A stretch of 64,000 bases of DNA from assembly GCA_019186985.1 (NCBI GenBank), contig JABARQ010000023.1, positions 20,548 to 84,547 on the forward strand, in the 5' to 3' direction. The number at the start of each line of letters is the position of its first letter. Positions within the stretch are counted from its first letter, which is position 1. Position numbers and translations under genes: made by a program. Below, one piece after another: positions 59,744-64,000 of this stretch. The notes beneath the pieces were generated by a model that was given only the letters and a program-made list of their open reading frames with translations, made no database searches and was not told the origin of the DNA. Source of the stretch: Prosthecobacter sp. GTDB lineage: Bacteria; Verrucomicrobiota; Verrucomicrobiia; Verrucomicrobiales; Verrucomicrobiaceae.

Positions 59744-60337
59744 TCAGGAAGCACCGGTTTTACGCAGCACCCGCAGCCGCTCGCGTCCAACCCGCCCCTC
59801 ATACCCGGACTCGGGCACACGATCCTCGACCACCTCCCAGCGCTTCGCCGGAAACAGCTCCCCCAGCTCTTCGACCGAGATGCCAAAGGGTGGGCCGGAC
59901 TCGCCCGGGTCCATCTCAGGATGGATGAACCAGATGCCCGCCAGCAGTCCGCCCGGACGCAGAAGCTCATGCACCGCCTTTTCGTACTCGATGCGCAGCG
60001 ACGGCGGCAGGGCGCAGAGGCAGGTATGCTCCGCCACCAGGTCAAAGCTTCCCCGCCAGTCCTGCGGCGTGGCAAACAGGTCCCCCAGGACAAAGCGTGA
60101 AGCCAGAGCTGGATAGGCCGCCCTGGCCCGCTCCACCGCCGAGGGTGCAATGTCGAGCCCGACGGCGTCCACACCCTCCTGCACCAGCATCGCCACATCA
60201 TGACCGGCACCGCAGCCCGGAACAAGCGCCCGGCCTGCGGGACGGCTTCCACGAACCCACTCCGCCAGCGGTGGCGAGCCCGTCCCCTTGTCCCAGGGCG
60301 TCTGTCCGTCGAGATAGCACTGTTCCCAGTTGGTCAT
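59744..60337 (-). CDS. SAM-dependent methyltransferase, TPMT-like
   Basis: A 197-residue soluble methyltransferase. The start at 60337 (MTNWEQCYLDGQTPWDKG) is chosen because WEQxYLxGxTPWDxGxxSP is how thiopurine S-methyltransferase-like proteins begin; an upstream extension of 59 residues on this strand lies over the opposing gene and is spurious. Motif I is RALVPGCGAGHDVAML, then GLDIAPSAVERA binding the ribose, and LLRPGGLLAGIWF after the catalytic region. Bacterial members methylate thiols, tellurite/selenite or halides; which one cannot be told here. It is coupled to rarD downstream and is divergent from the ceramidase-like gene with a 40-base gap. Confidence 0.9.
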   Translation of the reverse strand: MTNWEQCYLDGQTPWDKGTGSPPLAEWVRGSRPAGRALVPGCGAGHDVAMLVQEGVDAVGLDIAPSAVERARAAYPALASRFVLGDLFATPQDWRGSFDLVAEHTCLCALPPSLRIEYEKAVHELLRPGGLLAGIWFIHPEMDPGESGPPFGISVEELGELFPAKRWEVVEDRVPESGYEGRVGRERLRVLRKTGAS

Positions 60338-60377
60338 GCTGCAATAGAGGACGGACTGCGGCTGTATCAAGAAGGTC

Positions 60378-61739
60378 ATGCATCTCCGCCTCATTCTCCC
60401 GGCCCTGGCCCTTCTCATGAACCCGCTTTTGGTTCGCGGCGCCGAATGGAGGCTGGCGGTCTTCGAGGCTGATGTCACCCCGCCTGTCGGCCACGCCTGC
60501 ATGGGCGGAGGCATCTCGCCTGTAAAATCGGTCGCCGACCCGCTTCATGCACGCGGCTGCGTCCTGCTCGGTCCTGAGAAGCCCGTGGTCATCGTCAGCA
60601 TCGAATGGTGCGAGATCCGCAACGGCTCCTATGACCAGTGGCGCAGCGCCCTCGCCACCGCCGCCGGAACCGAACCGGCAAGGGTCATGGTCAGCGCCAC
60701 CCATGCCCACAACGCACCGGTGATGGACGCCGAGGCCGAAGCCTTTTTGAAAAAAGCCGGCTCGGCGGGCAGCGTCTGCGACCCGGCCTTTGGGGATCAG
60801 GCCGTCCAAAAAACGGTCCAGGCCCTGACCACGGCCTTGGCCAGCCCAAGGCCGGTCAGCCACTATGGCATCGGCCAGGCCAGGGTGCGCGAGGTGGCCT
60901 CCAACCGCCGTGTCATCCTGCCAGACGGCCGCGTCAGCTACTCTCGCATGAGCCGCTGCACCGACCCCGTGCTCTGCGCCGCCGATGACGGTGACATCGA
61001 CCCCTGGCTGAAGACCCTCTCCTTCTGGTCCGGAGAAACCTGCCTTTTCGCACTTCATGGTTATGCCGTTCATCCCATGAGCTACTACGGACAGGGGGAT
61101 GTCACCCCAGACTTCCCCGGCCTCGCCCTCAAGTCCATGCGGGAGTCCAGCCCCGGCACCCTGCACGTCTATGCCAGCGGCTGCTCCGGCAATGTCACGG
61201 CCGGCAAGTACAACGACGGCAGTCACGAGGCCAGGCTGCGGCTTGCCCGACGGCTGCACGAGGCCATGCAGGAGTCCCTGAAGACCACCCGCCGGCATTC
61301 CCTGGAAACATCCCGCTTCTCCAGGGCGGAGCTGCACCTCGAGCCACGCAACACGCCCGGTTTCACCCAGAAAGGCCTGGAGCAGATCCTTTCCAACGCC
61401 TCCGAACGTCCCTTCAGCCACTGCCTGGCCGCCATGGGCCTGAGCTGGCGCGCCCGTGTCGCACGTGGCACGCCCATTGATGTTGTCGCCCTCCACCTGG
61501 GCTCCGCCAGTGTGCTGCTGCTGCCCGCAGAGTCCTATGTGGAGTACCAATTGCTGGCTCAAAAGCTGGCCGGTGAAACCCCCGTGCTGGTCATGGGCTA
61601 TGGCGAGTCCGCACCCGGCTACATCCCCGTCGAACGCGCCTGGAAAGAGCGTGACAGCAATCTCCACGACTGGTGCTGGGTCGCCCCGGGGGGCGAAGGC
61701 CGCATGAAGGCTGCAATCGAGGCCGTCATGGCGCGTTGA
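60378..61739 (+). CDS. Neutral/alkaline ceramidase-like exported protein
   Basis: A 453-residue protein with a signal peptide (MHLRLILPALALLMNPLLVRG). It resembles the N-terminal domain of neutral/alkaline non-lysosomal ceramidase: FEADVTPPVGHACMGGG at the start, VSATHAHNAP (probable zinc ligands) around residue 110, CSGNVTAGKYN, and ESYVEYQLLAQKL and MGYGESAPGYIPVERAW near the end. The C-terminal Ig-like domain of true ceramidases is absent, as in most PVC homologues, so the substrate may not be ceramide. It is 15 bases from the next gene, a DUF1549/DUF1553 protein, and most likely forms an operon with it. Confidence 0.88.
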   Translation: MHLRLILPALALLMNPLLVRGAEWRLAVFEADVTPPVGHACMGGGISPVKSVADPLHARGCVLLGPEKPVVIVSIEWCEIRNGSYDQWRSALATAAGTEPARVMVSATHAHNAPVMDAEAEAFLKKAGSAGSVCDPAFGDQAVQKTVQALTTALASPRPVSHYGIGQARVREVASNRRVILPDGRVSYSRMSRCTDPVLCAADDGDIDPWLKTLSFWSGETCLFALHGYAVHPMSYYGQGDVTPDFPGLALKSMRESSPGTLHVYASGCSGNVTAGKYNDGSHEARLRLARRLHEAMQESLKTTRRHSLETSRFSRAELHLEPRNTPGFTQKGLEQILSNASERPFSHCLAAMGLSWRARVARGTPIDVVALHLGSASVLLLPAESYVEYQLLAQKLAGETPVLVMGYGESAPGYIPVERAWKERDSNLHDWCWVAPGGEGRMKAAIEAVMAR

Positions 61740-61754
61740 TATCCCTTCCTCCTG

Positions 61755-63620
61755 ATGCCCAAGCTCCTGAAAATGCTTATCTGGCTTCCGCTGGCCGCCC
61801 TGCCCTGCCTGGTCGCCGCAGCACCCCCGGGCATTGAGCAAAACCGCGGCCACTGGGCCTTTCAGCCGCTGCAGAAGGCATCGCCACCGGAGGTGATAGA
61901 CAACTCCTGGCCCAGGAACGACATCGACCGCTTCGTGCTTGCCAGGCTGGAGGCATCGGGCTTGAAGCCGGCTCCGGAGGCCGGACGTGCCACGCTGATC
62001 CGTCGTCTGTCGCTTGACCTCACCGGCCTGCCGCCCTCCCCCGAGGAGGTCGAACAATTTGTTGGCGATCCGTCACCCCGGGCCTACGAAGCCCTCGTCG
62101 AGCGGCTCCTGGCCAGCCCGCACTACGGCGAACGCTGGGCGCGGCACTGGCTGGATCTGGCGCGCTACGCCGACACCAGCGGCTTCCACAACGACCTCGA
62201 CCGCCCCTACGCCTGGAAGTACCGCGACTATGTCATCCGCAGCTTCAACGACGACAAGCCCTACGCCCGCTTCATTGCCGAACAAATCGCCGGTGACGAA
62301 ATTGAAGGAGCAGGCGCGCAGGGGCTCATCGCCACCGGCTTCTGCCGCAACGGCCCGAGCAATGATGACAACATGGGCAAGACGCCCGAGGCCATCGCCC
62401 AGTACCGGGCCGACCAGATGGATGATGTCATCTCCACCACCTCCTCGGTCTTTTTAGGACTCACCCTGGGCTGCGCACGCTGCCACGATCACAAGACGGA
62501 ACCCCTCGCCGCACGCGACTACTACAGCTTCTACGCCATCTTCGCCGGAACCGAACGCCTGGGCCTGCCCAAGGGAGCGACGAACGAAAAGGACGACAAG
62601 ATCAAGGATGACGCACAGGTCATGGCCCTTGTCGAAACCCGGCCCGAGGCGCCCGCCACCCACATCCTGCTGCGCGGACTGGCGTCCAGCCGGGGGGCTC
62701 TAGTCGGGCCTGCCGTGCCCGCCGTCCTGACGACCCAGCCGCCCCGCTTTCCCGCCCCGGCCGCGAAGTCCACGCTGCGCCGCAAAACCCTCGCCGATTG
62801 GATCGCATCCCCAGAAACCACCCTGACCTGGCGGGTGATGGCCAACCGTGTCTGGCAGCATCATTTCGGGTCTGGCATCGTCGCCACTCCAAGCAATCTG
62901 GGCTTGTCCGGCGCCAGGCCCTCCCATCCGGAGCTGCTCGACTGGCTGGCGGAGCGCCTTCTCGACAGCGGAGGCAGCATCAAGGATCTGCACCGCCTGA
63001 TCCTCCTCTCCGCCACCTACCGCCAGCAGCGCAGGGCGGGCCCGCCTGAAAACCCGGGCCTCCGGCTGCAGCGCATGGAGGCCGAGGTCATCCGCGACAG
63101 CATCCTGGCCGTGTCAGGCAGGCTGAACCCCAGGATGGGAGGTCCAGGCATCAAGCCGCGCATCCGTGCCGAGCTTCTCGACGCCAGCCAGCGCAACAAA
63201 TGGCCCGTGCTGAAGGAGGAAGGACCCGATCAGTGGCGGCGCAGCATCTACATCTATGTGAAGCGCCAGCTGCTCATGCCCAGCCTGGAGCTCTTCGACG
63301 CTCCTACGACCACGGACAGCTGCGCCCTGCGCTCCCAGAGCACCGTGCCCACCCAGGCTTTGGTGCTGATGAATGACGAGTTCGTCGAGGAACAGGCAGG
63401 TCACCTCGCAAGCCGGGCCATGAAGGAGGCCGGCGATGATCCTTCCATGGCCGTGGAGCGCCTGTTCATGATCACGCTGTCCCATCCGCCGACGCCAGAA
63501 AAAAAGGCACAGGCACTCGGCTTTCTCCGTGAACGTACCGCCGCCGAAGGCGGTGAATCCGCCCTGCAAGACCTCGCCCACGTCCTGCTCAACAGCAGCG
63601 GGTTTGTGTACATCGACTAG
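61755..63620 (+). CDS. DUF1549/DUF1553 protein
   Basis: A 621-residue exported protein of the DUF1549 plus DUF1553 type found in large numbers in PVC bacteria. A signal peptide (MPKLLKMLIWLPLAALPCLVAA) is followed by HWAFQPL and the DUF1549 block DRFVLARLEASGLKPAPEA with LIRRLSLDLTGLPPSPEE, YGERWARHWLDLARYADTSG, and the conserved motif GCARCHDHKTEPL, whose CxxCH resembles a haem site. The DUF1553 half begins around residue 340 (LADWIASPETTLTWRVMANR) and holds RMEAEVIRDSILAVSG. It lacks the usual N-terminal cytochrome domain that many paralogues carry. No DUF1501 gene adjoins it, though that is its common neighbour. Function is unknown; links to polysaccharide breakdown are inferred. Confidence 0.92.
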   Translation: MPKLLKMLIWLPLAALPCLVAAAPPGIEQNRGHWAFQPLQKASPPEVIDNSWPRNDIDRFVLARLEASGLKPAPEAGRATLIRRLSLDLTGLPPSPEEVEQFVGDPSPRAYEALVERLLASPHYGERWARHWLDLARYADTSGFHNDLDRPYAWKYRDYVIRSFNDDKPYARFIAEQIAGDEIEGAGAQGLIATGFCRNGPSNDDNMGKTPEAIAQYRADQMDDVISTTSSVFLGLTLGCARCHDHKTEPLAARDYYSFYAIFAGTERLGLPKGATNEKDDKIKDDAQVMALVETRPEAPATHILLRGLASSRGALVGPAVPAVLTTQPPRFPAPAAKSTLRRKTLADWIASPETTLTWRVMANRVWQHHFGSGIVATPSNLGLSGARPSHPELLDWLAERLLDSGGSIKDLHRLILLSATYRQQRRAGPPENPGLRLQRMEAEVIRDSILAVSGRLNPRMGGPGIKPRIRAELLDASQRNKWPVLKEEGPDQWRRSIYIYVKRQLLMPSLELFDAPTTTDSCALRSQSTVPTQALVLMNDEFVEEQAGHLASRAMKEAGDDPSMAVERLFMITLSHPPTPEKKAQALGFLRERTAAEGGESALQDLAHVLLNSSGFVYID

Positions 63621-63874
63621 GCGCTTTAAACCAGCCGGAGGATGCGGAAAATGCGCCAGCCAGTCACGATGCCCTGACGACTGCGGATAAGCGCAAGCAT
63701 CGTCGCCATCTTGCTCCGCAAGATGAGCAACACGCTGGCGCAGACACGCAGAGCCTTCGAACTTCCAAAACGCCCGGCTCCACGATGCCCCCAGGCTCAT
63801 CTCGACGGAGCGAGATGGCTACTTTGCTTCGCCTGCCACGATGCCCGGACGACTGCCGATGCGCGCTAGCATCG
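63621..63874. repeat. Repeat-rich gap with REP-like hairpins and direct repeats
   Basis: No gene is supported here. A 20-base word CACGATGCCCTGACGACTGC at 63665-63684 recurs with one change at 63837-63856, and CACGATGCCC also at 63781. Two related hairpins in opposite orientation are present: CATCTTGC/GCAAGATG at 63707-63725 and CATCTCG/CGAGATG at 63798-63817. The set reads as a cluster of interspersed palindromic repeats in front of the intron end. Confidence 0.6.
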
Positions 63875-64000
63875 ATAGGGGTAGGAACGGCGCGTTGACC
63901 GCGCCGCCCCTCCCTCCGAACCGGACGGGCGGGTTTCCCGCATCCGGCTCTCCGGTCAGAAGTTGGCTGCTGCACGCAGGCTCATGAGTTCCAGCTTCCG
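63875..64000 (-). mobile_element. 3' end of a group II intron (domains V and VI), runs off the window
   Basis: On the minus strand 63950-63918 reads GAGCCGGATGCGGGAAACCC then GCCCGTCCGGTTC, the 33-base hairpin of group II intron domain V: the outer stem GAGCCGGA pairs with TCCGGTTC (one wobble in the catalytic triad AGC), with a 2-base bulge and a GAAA-like cap. After it comes a GC stem closed by CGCGGTCAACGCG and a CCTACCCCTAT end, as expected of domain VI with a bulged A. A stop codon lies 5 bases before domain V. The 5' part lies beyond 64000. Recognised by pattern only, no structure search. Confidence 0.72.
63956..64000 (-). CDS. Possible C-terminus of the intron-encoded reverse transcriptase
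   Basis: The minus strand reads an open frame ending RKLELMSLRAAANF and a TGA at 63956-63958, 5 bases before domain V. Intron-encoded proteins usually end just before domain V, so this is probably the tail of the intron ORF; only 14 residues are visible, too few to identify. Confidence 0.45.
   Translation of the reverse strand, partial: RKLELMSLRAAANF

Noticed and set aside
60198..62057. Minus-strand frame of 619 codons opposite the ceramidase-like gene
   Set aside because: The plus strand has a signal peptide and conserved ceramidase motifs; the minus frame has none and crosses three real genes.
63621..63874. Integron attC sites next to the intron end
   Set aside because: Class C introns can target attC, but I find no GTTRRRY / RYYYAAC pair flanking the hairpins.
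63664..63975. Minus-strand frame of 103 codons at the right edge
   Set aside because: It runs through domain V and VI of the intron and through the repeat cluster, so it cannot be a real conserved gene.

Overview
The window is high-GC bacterial chromosome and almost certainly comes from a verrucomicrobium in the Verrucomicrobiales (the Prosthecobacter / Verrucomicrobium type). The grounds are two PVC-type haem-binding dehydrogenases, DUF1501 and DUF1549/DUF1553 proteins, a type I sulfatase, a Tat-exported Gfo/Idh/MocA oxidoreductase, and a cassette of pilin-like genes known mainly from Verrucomicrobium and Chthoniobacter. Shine-Dalgarno sites are weak or missing before most genes. No tRNA, rRNA or CRISPR array was seen.

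Layout. 1-17.7 kb is mixed housekeeping and PVC-type catabolic genes: the 3' part of zwf, an M48 peptidase, a Gfo/Idh oxidoreductase, an RRM protein, mazG, trxA, a CPA2 antiporter, a sulfatase, an opcA-like gene, a haem-binding PVC dehydrogenase divergent from a DUF1501 gene, a Gph-like phosphatase, and two small genes (one a stand-alone GreA/GreB C-terminal domain) set among strong GC hairpins. 17.7-20.7 kb is guaB-guaA.

20.8-50.4 kb is the centrepiece, a five-gene minus-strand unit read in the order pseudopilin B, a 7191-residue secreted mosaic protein (21.6 kb), a 1798-residue PilX/GspK-like protein A, pseudopilin C, pseudopilin D. The four small-to-large pilin-like genes correspond by their N-termini to the FimT/PilV/PilW/PilX or GspH/I/J/K minor pilin set. 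I infer a dedicated pilus-tip or secretion device built around the giant protein. A candidate sigma70-type promoter precedes B and another precedes A. Upstream lies an orphan multi-PAS histidine kinase.

53.6-64 kb holds rlmH, a lipoprotein with a duplicated CPYT module, a 1224-residue haem-binding PVC dehydrogenase carrying an in-frame palindromic element of 63 bp, rarD with a TPMT-like methyltransferase, a ceramidase-like protein and a DUF1549/DUF1553 protein. The right edge carries REP-like repeats and what reads as the 3' end of a group II intron (domains V and VI) on the minus strand, continuing beyond the window.
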